From contig CAYNHF010000016.1 of assembly GCA_964397045.1 (NCBI GenBank), positions 124,001-188,000 of the forward strand: a stretch of DNA of 64,000 nucleotides, read 5' to 3'. Shown here piece after piece: positions 33,168 through 42,006 of this stretch. Every line of letters starts with the position of its first letter. Position 1 is the first letter of the stretch. Below the pieces are notes generated by a model. That model worked only from the letters and a program-made list of their open reading frames with translations. It was not told where the DNA came from and searched no databases. The stretch comes from CAYNHF01 sp964397045 (GTDB lineage Bacteria; Actinomycetota; Acidimicrobiia; Spongiisociales; UBA5794). Both the position numbers and the translations under genes were made by a program.

Positions 33168-34655
33168 GTGCGAGACTCGTGGCTGCAGGCGGCAGCCGAA
33201 CCCACCGCTCCCGTATCTCGGTCTCCGGGTCGACTCCGACCCAGTTGGAGACCGCGTCCTCTTGCCGCACTCATTCTTTGCCTTGCCGTGCTCGTCGCGG
33301 CCTGTGGGCAGGCCACCGACCCCTACGGCGAAGACGCCGAAGAGTATCTCGAAGAGTGGGCAGACGCATGGTCATCCGGAGACCAGTACGACACCGTCCG
33401 GTTCTACACCACCGACGTGACGGTGCAATCTGCGCTGCCGGATTCGACCTTGAACTACCCGGCGACATTCGGCGAAGGAGCACATCACGGAGCAGGCCGA
33501 GCCTGGCTGGCAAATTGGCTGGCCTACCAGACCCAACCCCACGACCGATCACTCGATGCCGTATTCATCGACGAGTCGAGTGCAGGCGTGCTGCTCGGCG
33601 TCGATGACCTGGACGCCGTCACGTTCGTGAGCCTGGAAATGAGGGATGAGGGGATCCGCTCGCACGCTGCACTTCGTTGGCGAGACGCACATCTGCCTGG
33701 TGGCGCTCCCGATCCTCGCCTGGCCTGGCTCGATAAGCTGATCGCGACCTACGTTGCGGCGCTCGATACCCCAGATGGTCTGTTCATCGGCGGTGAGGCC
33801 GAAACGCTGCGAGACGCGTCCATCGCCCTGGCTGCCAGCAAGTCCCGTACGGGGCCGGCCGTGTTCGTTGTCCCTCAGCCGGATCCGACGCTTGCCGCGA
33901 TCGTCGTCGAGGGCGGTTTGTCCGGCTGTCGGGCGCAACTTGCGGTTGAACTGGAGATCGCCGAGCGACAGATCGTTGGTGAGCACGTCATGCCGAGCAT
34001 CGAAACGGCACGGCGGTGTCTCGAAGATCGGCTCGGAGATGGGGGCTGGTGGACGGCGCTCCCTATTCCGGCAGCGCTCGATCAACAGGTGACGGGCGCG
34101 GTCACGGTGTCCACTGGATCCGACATAACGATCATCAACGGCAGTCGCGAACTCGAAGAGCTGGTTCGGTGGGGAATGAGTCGGTTCACTGCTGCCGGGC
34201 TGGATCCCCCGCCGATCGATTCGGTGACCTTCGGCCCACTCCCTGCCTGCGAAGGTCGCCAAGGGCTTGTCGCAGAGAACGCAGCAGGGAGCCCCAGCCT
34301 GATTCTGTGCACCGACGCCGACCGAGCCTGTCGACCCGATCGGGAGACGTGTACCGAATTCGAAGTGGCCACCCGGTTTGGGCTGCTGCACGAGCTGGGT
34401 CATGCCTGGCTACTGGAACATGTGGACGAGGAGACCCAGGATGCCTTCCTCGCAGCCCGCAGCCTCTCCACATGGGACGACACCGCAGTCCCTTGGCACA
34501 TGCGTGGCGTGGAACATGCTGCGGACATGGTGGCCTGGGGTCTCATGGATGAATCGCTGACGTTGACGCGACTCGCCGATCCGTCCTGCGAGGTGAGCGC
34601 AGCGGGGTTCGTTCTCCTGGCCGACGTCACGGCACTCGTGACCTGCGAGGCCTGA
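33168..34655 (+). CDS. Lipoprotein with SnoaL-like region and HExxH domain
   Basis: A 495-residue exported protein with a GTG start. Signal ALILCLAVLVAACG gives a lipobox with Cys46. Residues 54-190 look like an NTF2/SnoaL fold (EYLEEWADAWSSGDQYDTVR). The C-terminal ~170 residues repeat the domain found in the 26631-27965 protein: LLHELGHAWLLEH (HELGH 408-412), then GVEHAADMVAWGLMD with Glu449 as possible third zinc ligand, then AGFVLL. Four cysteines (361, 381, 388, 395) precede the motif and may pair outside the cell. Probably a surface metallopeptidase. Confidence 0.78.
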   Translation: MRDSWLQAAAEPTAPVSRSPGRLRPSWRPRPLAALILCLAVLVAACGQATDPYGEDAEEYLEEWADAWSSGDQYDTVRFYTTDVTVQSALPDSTLNYPATFGEGAHHGAGRAWLANWLAYQTQPHDRSLDAVFIDESSAGVLLGVDDLDAVTFVSLEMRDEGIRSHAALRWRDAHLPGGAPDPRLAWLDKLIATYVAALDTPDGLFIGGEAETLRDASIALAASKSRTGPAVFVVPQPDPTLAAIVVEGGLSGCRAQLAVELEIAERQIVGEHVMPSIETARRCLEDRLGDGGWWTALPIPAALDQQVTGAVTVSTGSDITIINGSRELEELVRWGMSRFTAAGLDPPPIDSVTFGPLPACEGRQGLVAENAAGSPSLILCTDADRACRPDRETCTEFEVATRFGLLHELGHAWLLEHVDEETQDAFLAARSLSTWDDTAVPWHMRGVEHAADMVAWGLMDESLTLTRLADPSCEVSAAGFVLLADVTALVTCEA

Positions 34656-34998
34656 GCAGACGGGAACCCACCAGCCGTCGGCGATGAACTGACGCTGCGT
34701 CAACCCGAGAATACCGCCAACACGAACCCTCACCATCGAAGGCGCCACGGGAATTTGCCGGCAGTGGGTCAACGAACGCCCATTCGCGCCGCGGTTTTGG
34801 ATGAATGGCGACACCGCAGAAGGAGGCGACCGGGCGAACAACCATCAGTATCGGTACCAAACTCCCACTGGGCCTTGTGGGACGACTATCACACCTCGCT
34901 GCCCGGCTTCGGAGGAGGCCCGATCGGCGGAACAAGAGCTGCTGAGCGGCCAAGAGCGCCCTTTATGAGCGGGGTCGCTGCCGGTGTAGGTTGCCTCC
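34656..34998. other. Intergenic region without a supported gene
   Basis: Short frames exist on both strands but none has a ribosome site or recognisable protein. A small perfect palindrome, TGACG-CTG-CGTCA (about 34688-34700), is the only structure I noticed. The last ~30 bases probably contain the promoter of the downstream gene. Confidence 0.5.
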
Positions 34999-35775
34999 AT
35001 GAGTCGCAAAGTTGAGAACGCCACTGGTCTGTATCTGGTGGGGATCAAGGACGGGAACCCGCGGGAGGCGGTGGCCAATCACACCGGCGACCGATACACC
35101 CAACACTCAACGGGCGTTCGCGATGGCGCAAATGGGTTCGTTGAGTTCTTCGAGGACTTCATCCGGAGGAACCCGGAAAGGGACATCCAGATCGTTCGGA
35201 CCTTGGAAGACGGTCAATATCTGTTCGTGCACGCCTACCAGTCGCTCAACGGCGGCGAGGCGGAATGGGTGACGCTCGACTTCTTCGACACCGACCACAA
35301 CGACAAGATCATCGAGCACTGGGACGTGATCGCCGAATACTCAGACTCCACACCCTCGGGACACACGTCCGCGGACGGACCCGCCGAGGTGACCGATCTC
35401 GAGAGAACCGAGGAGAACAAGGCTCTCGTCCGTGCTCTCATTGAGGACGTGCTCATGCCAGGCGAGAATCCTCACAACATCGATCGGTACATCTCCTCCA
35501 GCCAATACGTCCAACACAATCGTGAGGTGGCTGACGGTCTCGAACACTTCGAGCCTCTCGCCCTCGACCCGAACCGGCCTCTCAACTACGACGAGATCGC
35601 TCTGCTGGTTGGACAGGGCAACTTCGTGGCCACCCTTTGCAGGGCCAACTGGGAAGGTGCTCCATACGCACAAGCCGACCTGTTTCGCATCGAAGACGGA
35701 CTGATTGTCGAACACTGGGATGCCGCCGAACCCATCGCACCGGAGAGCGAGTGGGTCAACTCCGGCAAGTTCTGA
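34999..35775 (+). CDS. Double SnoaL-like (NTF2-fold) protein
   Basis: A 258-residue cytoplasmic protein of two tandem NTF2/SnoaL-like domains: residues ~1-120 (NHTGDRYTQHSTGVRDG, then IIEHWDVIAEYS) and ~130-258 (YISSSQYVQHNREVADG, then GLIVEHWDAAEPI). The shared pattern 'Y(T/V)QH' followed later by 'I(I/V)EHWD' in both halves shows internal duplication. Such proteins are often small-molecule isomerases, cyclases or binding proteins. No pathway genes are adjacent. Confidence 0.83.
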   Translation: MSRKVENATGLYLVGIKDGNPREAVANHTGDRYTQHSTGVRDGANGFVEFFEDFIRRNPERDIQIVRTLEDGQYLFVHAYQSLNGGEAEWVTLDFFDTDHNDKIIEHWDVIAEYSDSTPSGHTSADGPAEVTDLERTEENKALVRALIEDVLMPGENPHNIDRYISSSQYVQHNREVADGLEHFEPLALDPNRPLNYDEIALLVGQGNFVATLCRANWEGAPYAQADLFRIEDGLIVEHWDAAEPIAPESEWVNSGKF

Positions 35776-35855
35776 AGCTTCGGGCCCACGCCGCCATCTA
35801 GGTGTACGGCCACCGTGGATCATCAACAACCGAGTGGTGTCGAATCCACAAGGAG

Positions 35856-35929
35856 TGGGCCCGGTAGGACTCGAACCTACGACCTGCGGATTATGAGTCC
35901 GTTGCTCTAACCAACTGAGCTACGGGCCC
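35856..35929 (-). tRNA. tRNA-Met (CAT), elongator type
   Basis: Folded by eye on the minus strand: acceptor GGGCCCG/CGGGCCC, D-stem GCTC/GAGC, anticodon loop CTCATAA with anticodon CAT, variable loop AGGTC, T-arm GTAGG-TTCGAGT-CCTAC, discriminator A. CCA is not encoded. The sequence around the anticodon (ACTCATAATC) is that of actinobacterial elongator tRNA-Met rather than initiator; a lysidine-type tRNA-Ile is a less likely alternative. The first anticodon-stem pair (27-43) is a mismatch. Confidence 0.93.
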
Positions 35930-35979
35930 GCTCAGGACCCCAATGGTAGAACCCAGCAACGGACTCATCCGTCCGTTTC
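35906..35979. repeat. Direct repeat copy 1 (tRNA-Met 5' end plus flank)
   Basis: This 74-bp stretch covers the first ~24 bases of tRNA-Met and 50 bases upstream of it, and recurs at 36055-36128 with seven differences. Within it, AGCAACGGACTCAT (35955-35968) is an exact inverted copy of the tRNA's own anticodon-arm sequence (35893-35906). Confidence 0.85.
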
Positions 35980-36054
35980 GTGGCCACGTCGATGCAATGC
36001 CCCTCCCCCACACACCCACACCCCGAGCCACCACGGTGCATCGAAGCCACCACA

Positions 36055-36128
36055 TCTCACCAACTGAACTACAAGCCCGTTCAGGACCCCAATGGTAGAA
36101 CCCAGCAATGGACTCATCCGTCCGCTTC
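36055..36128. repeat. Direct repeat copy 2 (degenerate tRNA-Met 5' end plus flank)
   Basis: 67 of 74 bases match copy 1, 149 bases away. The tRNA acceptor start is damaged (GGGCCC has become GGGCTT on the tRNA-sense strand), and no complete cloverleaf is possible, so this is a tRNA-derived fragment, not a gene. It lies just upstream of the SDR gene. Confidence 0.85.
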
Positions 36129-36241
36129 ATAGCCGATTGCAAGAGCCCTTTGGATGTATGTCTAAATCTTGGAATAAACCTCTCTCTGTACGCGCTCATA
36201 TGGGTTGCGAAGGTCATCGGACTGCAAGAGAAGAGGGAACC

Positions 36242-37222
36242 ATGTCAGACAACACCAGCCGCAGCGCACTGGTCACCGGGGCTAACTCAGGGCTTGGCTT
36301 CGAAGCCGCCGCACAGCTCGCCGAGTCGGGATACCGCAAAGTCACCATCACTGTACGTACTGCTGAGAAGGCTGCAATCGCTCGCGATGCGCTCATCGAC
36401 CGCACCGGCAAGGACGTCTTCGAGACCCTCGTGCTCGACAACGCACGACGCGAGACAGTCGAAGCTGCCACAGCCGAGATGATCAAACGAGACGACCCCA
36501 TCGACGTACTGCTGCTGAACGCCGGGCTCGCACCTACCGGCAAGGTGTCCCGTACACCAGACGGCATCGAGGCAACCGTCGCCTCGACGCTCACAGGGCA
36601 CCACCTGCTCACCATGCGTCTGCTCGAATCCGGGCTCCTCGGCAGTGCAGCCCGGATCGTGATCGCAGGATCCGAGGCCGCGCGCGGCGACGTGCCGATG
36701 ATGAACCCGCTCGACGTGCCCGGTTTCGCGGCAGAGCACTTCGACGGGAACCTCGAGGCTGCCATCGAAGCGCAGATTCGAATGGAGGCGCCCGCCAGAT
36801 ACAAGTCCGGTGACGTCTACGCGACCGCCAAGATGTTCGTCGCCTGGTGGGCAGCAGAACTGGCCCGCAAGCTACCGGAAGGCATGACGGTCACTGCGGT
36901 TTCACCGGGAAGTGCCCCGGACACCAATGCAGTGCGCAACGCGCCTCTGTACATGCGGCGAGTCATGATCCCCCTTTTCAAGGCAATGCCGGCACGAATG
37001 GGAATGGCGGGAACCGTGGCCGACGCGGCCAATCGCTACGTGCAGGCCGCAGATTTCGACACCGATCGGTCCGGCAAGTTCTTCGCGTCGCCACCGAAGA
37101 AGATGGTGGGCGAACTGGTCGAAGTCAACCTGGCTCACATCGATGATCGGAATGGCCAGAAAGCGCTTTGGACGGTCGTCGAGAAGGTGAGCAGCGGAGC
37201 TTCGTACCCGACTCGGGCCTGA
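36242..37222 (+). CDS. Short-chain dehydrogenase/reductase
   Basis: A 326-residue SDR. It shows the Rossmann motif TGANSGLGFEAA (TGxxxGxG), LLLNAGLAPTG (NAG), active-site serine region IVIAGSEAAR, and YATAK (Tyr-x3-Lys). It resembles light-dependent protochlorophyllide reductase/retinol dehydrogenase-like SDRs in length and pattern. Substrate unknown. ATG 36242 follows AGAGGGAACC, a weak ribosome site. The 110 bases upstream are noticeably more AT-rich than the surroundings and adjoin tRNA-derived repeats, so recent acquisition is possible. Confidence 0.88.
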   Translation: MSDNTSRSALVTGANSGLGFEAAAQLAESGYRKVTITVRTAEKAAIARDALIDRTGKDVFETLVLDNARRETVEAATAEMIKRDDPIDVLLLNAGLAPTGKVSRTPDGIEATVASTLTGHHLLTMRLLESGLLGSAARIVIAGSEAARGDVPMMNPLDVPGFAAEHFDGNLEAAIEAQIRMEAPARYKSGDVYATAKMFVAWWAAELARKLPEGMTVTAVSPGSAPDTNAVRNAPLYMRRVMIPLFKAMPARMGMAGTVADAANRYVQAADFDTDRSGKFFASPPKKMVGELVEVNLAHIDDRNGQKALWTVVEKVSSGASYPTRA

Positions 37223-37350
37223 GCCCTTCCACCGCTACATGAGGAGGGAGTAGCCCGGCTGCTCCCTCCTCAGGCGCCTGCCCTCCCACGCAGACGCGGA
37301 GCCACCGACTATCGTCAGCAAGCTGATGGATCCGCCCGTAGGCTGCGCCG

Positions 37351-38691
37351 GTGACCAGCGACACCATGTCCCGAGAGGCCGACCATCTGGTTCGGCGCTA
37401 CTACACCTACGCAGGCATCTACACCTTGGCTGCCTCGATCATTTGGGGCATCAACACCCTGTTCCTACTGGACGCCGGGCTGTCCATCGCCGAGGTGTTC
37501 ATCGCCAATGCCGCGTTTTCCGTCGGTACGCTCCTCTTCGAAATCCCAACCGGGGTGGTGGCAGACACGCTCGGCAGGCGCATCTCGTTCCTGCTGTCCC
37601 TGATCGTCCTGGCCGCGACCACGCTGCTTTACGTTTGGCTCGCCGCAGCCGGAGGTGGGTTGCTCGCCTTCTCGATCGTGTCGCTGTTGATGGGCCTCGG
37701 CTTCACGTTCTACTCAGGTGCGATGGAGGCCTGGCTGGTCGATGGGCTGCGCTTCGAAGGCTACGAAGGCGGCCTCGACCACATCTTCAGCCGGGCCCAG
37801 TTCATCAGCGGCGCCGCCATGCTCGTCGGCACCGTCGGTGGCGGACTCCTCGGCCAGATCGATCTCTCATTGCCGTTCATCCTGCGCTCGCTGTTGCTCC
37901 TCGTTCTCTTCGGCATGGCGTTCTTCGGGATGCACGACATCGGGTTCGAGCCACGCCACGTCCCGCTGCGCCAGGTACCGAAGGAGGCTCGCGGTGTGGC
38001 CCGGGCCGGCATCAGCTTTGGGTGGGGCCATCGGTCCCTTCGCCTGCTGATGATCGCCGGCGCGGTGCAATCTGGCTTCTTCTTCTGGGCGTGGTACGCA
38101 TGGCAGCCATACTTCCTCGAGTTGCTCGGTAGGGACGTGGTGTGGGTGGCCGGGGTGGTTGCGGCCCTGCTTGCCGTTTCGATGATGATCGGTAACAGCA
38201 TCGTCGAGATCGTTACTCGATGGTGCGGAAGGCGCACGACGCTCATGCTGTGGACCGGTTCTGTGTTCTCGGTCGCCATGATCGGAGTCGGTGTCGCCAG
38301 CACCTTCGCGTTGGCGCTCGCTCTCCTGTTCCTGGCCGGGGTCGCGATGGGCGTGCAGATGCCGGTTCGCCAGGCGTTCCTCCATGAAATGGTGCCCGGA
38401 GAGCAACGCGCCACGGTGGTCTCATTCGATTCGATGGTGTCCGGCGCAGGCGGAGTCGTGGGCCAGGTCGGATTGGGCGCCGTCGCCGACCGGCGAGGCT
38501 ACTCGGCCGGATACATCATCGGAGGCGCCGTCACCCTTATCGCAGTCCCCCTCGTTCTGCTGCTCCGCAAGCGCTCCGACAACGCCGACTTCTTCGGCGG
38601 CTCCCGCCCCGGAGCGCAGGGGTCGTGTGTCCCCCAGGGTCTGCCTGCACTCACGAGCGTCGAGGGCACAGTTCCCTCCAGCGTGTCCTAG
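37351..38691 (+). CDS. MFS transporter
   Basis: A 446-residue twelve-helix major facilitator. Helix 2-3 loop reads PTGVVADTLGRRISFLLS (motif A: G-x3-D-x2-G-R-R), and the central loop (about residues 205-235) is hydrophilic. Start GTG 37351 (TSDTMSRE) or the ATG five codons later. Wording resembles the small subgroup of drug or unknown-substrate exporters. It stands between an SDR and an acidic protein of unknown function with no shared pathway evident. Confidence 0.86.
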   Translation: MTSDTMSREADHLVRRYYTYAGIYTLAASIIWGINTLFLLDAGLSIAEVFIANAAFSVGTLLFEIPTGVVADTLGRRISFLLSLIVLAATTLLYVWLAAAGGGLLAFSIVSLLMGLGFTFYSGAMEAWLVDGLRFEGYEGGLDHIFSRAQFISGAAMLVGTVGGGLLGQIDLSLPFILRSLLLLVLFGMAFFGMHDIGFEPRHVPLRQVPKEARGVARAGISFGWGHRSLRLLMIAGAVQSGFFFWAWYAWQPYFLELLGRDVVWVAGVVAALLAVSMMIGNSIVEIVTRWCGRRTTLMLWTGSVFSVAMIGVGVASTFALALALLFLAGVAMGVQMPVRQAFLHEMVPGEQRATVVSFDSMVSGAGGVVGQVGLGAVADRRGYSAGYIIGGAVTLIAVPLVLLLRKRSDNADFFGGSRPGAQGSCVPQGLPALTSVEGTVPSSVS

Positions 38692-38793
38692 CATCAGAAG
38701 CCGCCGTGCGGCGCCGCCGAAGGGCGAAGATGGCTCAGGATCGAAGACTCCAGAGCCGATGAACCCGAAGGAAGAGGGAGCGCGATACCCCCG

Positions 38794-39468
38794 ATGGATC
38801 TCACCGCGTTCGGAGACGAACTCGCCCAGGATTTCACAGAGGTCCGTCTCGAACATGGAGGCGGTCGCCTCGTCATTCCGCGCGCCCCCGTAGATATGTC
38901 CTACATCGCCTCCGAGCAATACCCGGACGACTGTGACGATGACAACGCTTATTCGGTGTTCAAGGAACGCGGAATGCTCGTGCCACTCATTTCATTCGAG
39001 TGGCAGGAAGACCGGGGAACCGCGTGGGACCTGGCACTCGACAGCATTCAGATCGGCGACAGGCTCTACATTTCGATGGCTCCAGACGTGACGGTCGACC
39101 AGCAGTGGGACGCCTTCGTAGCGGTCGAGAATCCCGAAGCCGAGGAGATTCTCGACGCACTGGTCTTCGACCTCATGTGGGACAACGGCGAGTCATACAG
39201 CGTCGAGATCCTCTCCAGCCTCCCCACCACGATCGCCAGTGCTCGGCTGAGCAAGAACACTGTGCGGGCCGGACTGCATCTCTACCTCGAGTGGGATGAC
39301 ACCCGGAATCCAGGAGCGTGGTTGGCCGCCGCGGAACTACTGCCCTCCGCGCTGATGGCAGACGACGCGCTCGCCGAGGCTTCCAAGGCACTCCTCAACG
39401 CCGACGGAGACGAAACCCGAGACCAGTTCATCGAGGCCTACACGGACCTCGTGTTTCGGGACGGCTGA
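38794..39468 (+). CDS. Acidic protein of unknown function
   Basis: A 224-residue, strongly acidic soluble protein without signal peptide or cysteine-rich motif (one Cys near residue 48). Recognisable texture: YIASEQYPDDCDDDNAYSVF, YISMAPDVTVDQQWDAFV, then a helical C-terminus. I do not recognise a family. Codon use is normal for the window and the start is preceded by GATACCCCCG with no clear ribosome site, so the start is uncertain. Confidence 0.65.
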   Translation: MDLTAFGDELAQDFTEVRLEHGGGRLVIPRAPVDMSYIASEQYPDDCDDDNAYSVFKERGMLVPLISFEWQEDRGTAWDLALDSIQIGDRLYISMAPDVTVDQQWDAFVAVENPEAEEILDALVFDLMWDNGESYSVEILSSLPTTIASARLSKNTVRAGLHLYLEWDDTRNPGAWLAAAELLPSALMADDALAEASKALLNADGDETRDQFIEAYTDLVFRDG

Positions 39469-39478
39469 ATCGGCCCGC

Positions 39479-41086
39479 TCAACTCACTCCCCCAAAACTG
39501 ACACCGGATAGACGCGCCATGTCAGGGTCGAACGTCGTCAGGTCGCCAGGCACGAACTCGTTCAAGTGGTGGTGGCCGCACGCTCTAGCCAGCACCTGCA
39601 TTAGTTCGACCACGGCTCCGAAGTAACGCTCCAGTCGATGAGCTGCCTCATCCACCGGCAATCTGGCGCGCAGGTTCTCGCGCTGGGTAGCGATCCCCAC
39701 CGGGCAGTTGTTGGTGTTGCAGGCGCGCATTCCGATGCACCCAATCGCCTGCATCGCCGCGTTGGAGACTGCAACTCCGTCTGCACCGAGCGCCAGCGCT
39801 TTCGCGAAATCGGCCGAGGTGCGAAGCCCCCCGGTGATAATGAGCGTGACGTTCTCCGCACCGCTGCGGTCGAGATGGCGCCGGGCCCGGGCAAGGGCCG
39901 GGATCGTGGGTACCGAGATGTTGTCACGGAAGAGCTTCGGCGCTGCACCCGTGGCGCCGCCGCGTCCGTCGAGAATGATGTAGTCCACACCAATCGCCAA
40001 GGCGGCATCGAGATCATCCTCGATGTGCTGCGCCGACAACTTGAAGCCAACCGGGATTCCGTCCGTCCGGCGCCGTACCTCGTCCGCGAACTCGCGGAAG
40101 TCGGCAGGGGTCGTCCATTCTGGGAAGCGGGCGGGCGAGATCGCGTCCTGGCCGGGTTCCAGACCACGGACTCCGGCGATTTCGATCGAGACCTTGTCGC
40201 CGGGCAGGTGCCCGCCGGTCCCGGTCTTGGCTGCCTGACCCCCCTTGAAATGGAACGCTTGCACCAGCCCCACCTTGTCCCAGGTGAAACCGAAACGAGC
40301 GGAAGCCAGTTCGTAGAAGTAGCGGCTGTTGGCTTCCTGCTCGGCCGGCAGCATGCCCCCCTCTCCCGAGGCGATGCCGGTGCCTGCCAGTTCTGCGCCC
40401 CTGGATAGCGCCACCTTGGCTTCCGCCGAAAGCGCTCCGAAACTCATGTCCGAGACGAAGAGCGGGATCGCTAAATGGAGCGGCCGCTTGGCGGCGGGAC
40501 CGACGACGAGACCCGTCCCGACCGGCTCATCATCGAGCAGCGGAGGCCTAGCGAGCTGTGCGGTCACAAACTGTATGTCATCCCATGCAGGAACATCGCC
40601 TGACGGAACTCCCATAGCCGCCACCGGGCCGTGGTGGCCGGTGCGGGTCAGTCCGTAGGCTGCAAACTCCCGGATCGTCGGCACGTGCGGTTCGTCCGGG
40701 GTCCCGTGCGGGTCCCGATAAGCCCCCTGGTAGGCGTTGCGATCGTATGGCTGCGGATGGATTCGTGCGTAATCCGCGATCTGGTCGGCATCGACCCAGA
40801 GGCCGCCTTCCTCCACCCACGCGTCGAAACGCTCGAGGTACTGATCGTTGTGGTATTCACTCACCCCCGTGTCGTAGCGGTAGTCCCAGTTATGAACGCC
40901 ACATACCAGGTTGTTTCCTTCGACACGCCCGTCTGCCAACAACGCTCCCCGGTGCTGGCAGCGTCCGTACATCACCGAAACCTCATCGCCGTATCGAATG
41001 ATCACCAAGTCGACGCCGGCGACCAATGCATAGGTGGGTGTCAGCGGCTCGATGGCTTCCCAGTCGGCCACCCTTTCGGGGTTCAT
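39479..41086 (-). CDS. Rieske [2Fe-2S] domain fused to FMN/3Fe-4S glutamate synthase-like domain
   Basis: A 535-residue fusion. Residues 15-105 are a Rieske domain with ligands Cys43-x-His45 and Cys62-x2-His65. Residues ~140-535 are the FMN-binding domain of glutamate synthase large subunit: FVSDMSFGALSAEAK, SGEGGMLP, KGGQAAKTGTGGHLPG, ILDGRGGATGAAP, and a 3Fe-4S cluster from Cys450, Cys456 and Cys461. There is no glutamine amidotransferase domain, so it is not a complete GltB. It probably acts as an electron-transfer oxidoreductase; the substrate is unknown. Confidence 0.92.
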   Translation of the reverse strand: MNPERVADWEAIEPLTPTYALVAGVDLVIIRYGDEVSVMYGRCQHRGALLADGRVEGNNLVCGVHNWDYRYDTGVSEYHNDQYLERFDAWVEEGGLWVDADQIADYARIHPQPYDRNAYQGAYRDPHGTPDEPHVPTIREFAAYGLTRTGHHGPVAAMGVPSGDVPAWDDIQFVTAQLARPPLLDDEPVGTGLVVGPAAKRPLHLAIPLFVSDMSFGALSAEAKVALSRGAELAGTGIASGEGGMLPAEQEANSRYFYELASARFGFTWDKVGLVQAFHFKGGQAAKTGTGGHLPGDKVSIEIAGVRGLEPGQDAISPARFPEWTTPADFREFADEVRRRTDGIPVGFKLSAQHIEDDLDAALAIGVDYIILDGRGGATGAAPKLFRDNISVPTIPALARARRHLDRSGAENVTLIITGGLRTSADFAKALALGADGVAVSNAAMQAIGCIGMRACNTNNCPVGIATQRENLRARLPVDEAAHRLERYFGAVVELMQVLARACGHHHLNEFVPGDLTTFDPDMARLSGVSFGGVS

Positions 41087-41244
41087 GGATACTCCGTTGC
41101 GACTACGCCGCTGACTCTACGTGGCTGCCGACTCCTCGGTGACGGCCTCTGCTCATCCTCGCCGCATGCCGCCCGACCACCCACCCGTGAGATCGGTGTC
41201 GTCCCAGAGCGCCAGGGCGGCTCGAAGGCGACGGGATTGAAACC

Positions 41245-41925
41245 TCACTTGCCGTTGCACGCTTGCAGGCCGGCTATCGGCGCCCGCCGGTACCAGTACG
41301 AGTAGCTGACCGTGAACCCCAAGGAGTTGTACATGTTGCGCGCCGCGGAACTCTGCTCCAGGACCTGCAGATAGGATCGACGGGCGCCGGCACGGCTCCC
41401 CCACCTCAACAGCCCCCGGATCATCGTCCTTCCCAGGCCCCGCTGCCGATGTTCTGGGTCCACCGTGATCTCGAAGAGCCCCACCCAACCGGCGTCTGCC
41501 ACGGCGAGCCCGGCCGCAACCGGGGCACCCTCCTCGAGAACGAGACCGAATCCGGTGGTGGCCGGACCATCTACCGATCGATCCAAGGTCGCCTCCCAGG
41601 CTTCGGAACTGGTGATGCCCAGCCACTTCTCTTGTGCCTCGAGCCAGGCCGGGTTCGGTTCGGTGGCAACGACCACGCCGTCACCTCCTTGCGGATCGAT
41701 CAGCTCGGCAACCATCACGTCGGTTGGAGCTTCCCTGGTGAACCCGCGGGCTTCCAGCAACGGGTCCGCGGCGATACACAAGGGCGTCACGCGGAACAGC
41801 AGGGGCAGTGAACGCTGGTCGTAGTAGGTCGCGGCGCGGTGTAGCCGGGCATCGAAACCGGCAACCCGGTGCGTTGCCTGCACCGAGTTGAGGCGACGGG
41901 AGAATCCACCGGCCGTTCGCAGCAC
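41245..41925 (-). CDS. GNAT-family N-acetyltransferase (start problematic)
   Basis: A 226-residue acetyltransferase by its first usable start (GTG 41925). The acetyl-CoA site is visible: VDPEHRQRGLGRTMIRGLL (R/Q-x2-G-x-G/A) and SAARNMYNSLGFTVSYSYWY. However, the homologous N-terminus (FAEVERRAYAAWPAATEHRD) lies upstream of that GTG in the same frame, back to about 42006, with no start codon before the TGA of the thioesterase gene. So the true start is either non-canonical, lost to an indel, or reached by readthrough. See the finding at this locus. Confidence 0.75.
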   Translation of the reverse strand: MLRTAGGFSRRLNSVQATHRVAGFDARLHRAATYYDQRSLPLLFRVTPLCIAADPLLEARGFTREAPTDVMVAELIDPQGGDGVVVATEPNPAWLEAQEKWLGITSSEAWEATLDRSVDGPATTGFGLVLEEGAPVAAGLAVADAGWVGLFEITVDPEHRQRGLGRTMIRGLLRWGSRAGARRSYLQVLEQSSAARNMYNSLGFTVSYSYWYRRAPIAGLQACNGK

Positions 41926-42006
41926 CCAGCCTTCGTCCCTGTGTTCGGTTGCAGCGGGCCAGGCGGCGTACGCGCGGCGCTCAACTTCCGCGAACGAGAG
42001 ACGACC

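Noticed and set aside
41205..41245. GGATTGAAACC resembles the end of a CRISPR repeat
   Set aside because: It occurs once; no repeated units or spacers are visible around it.
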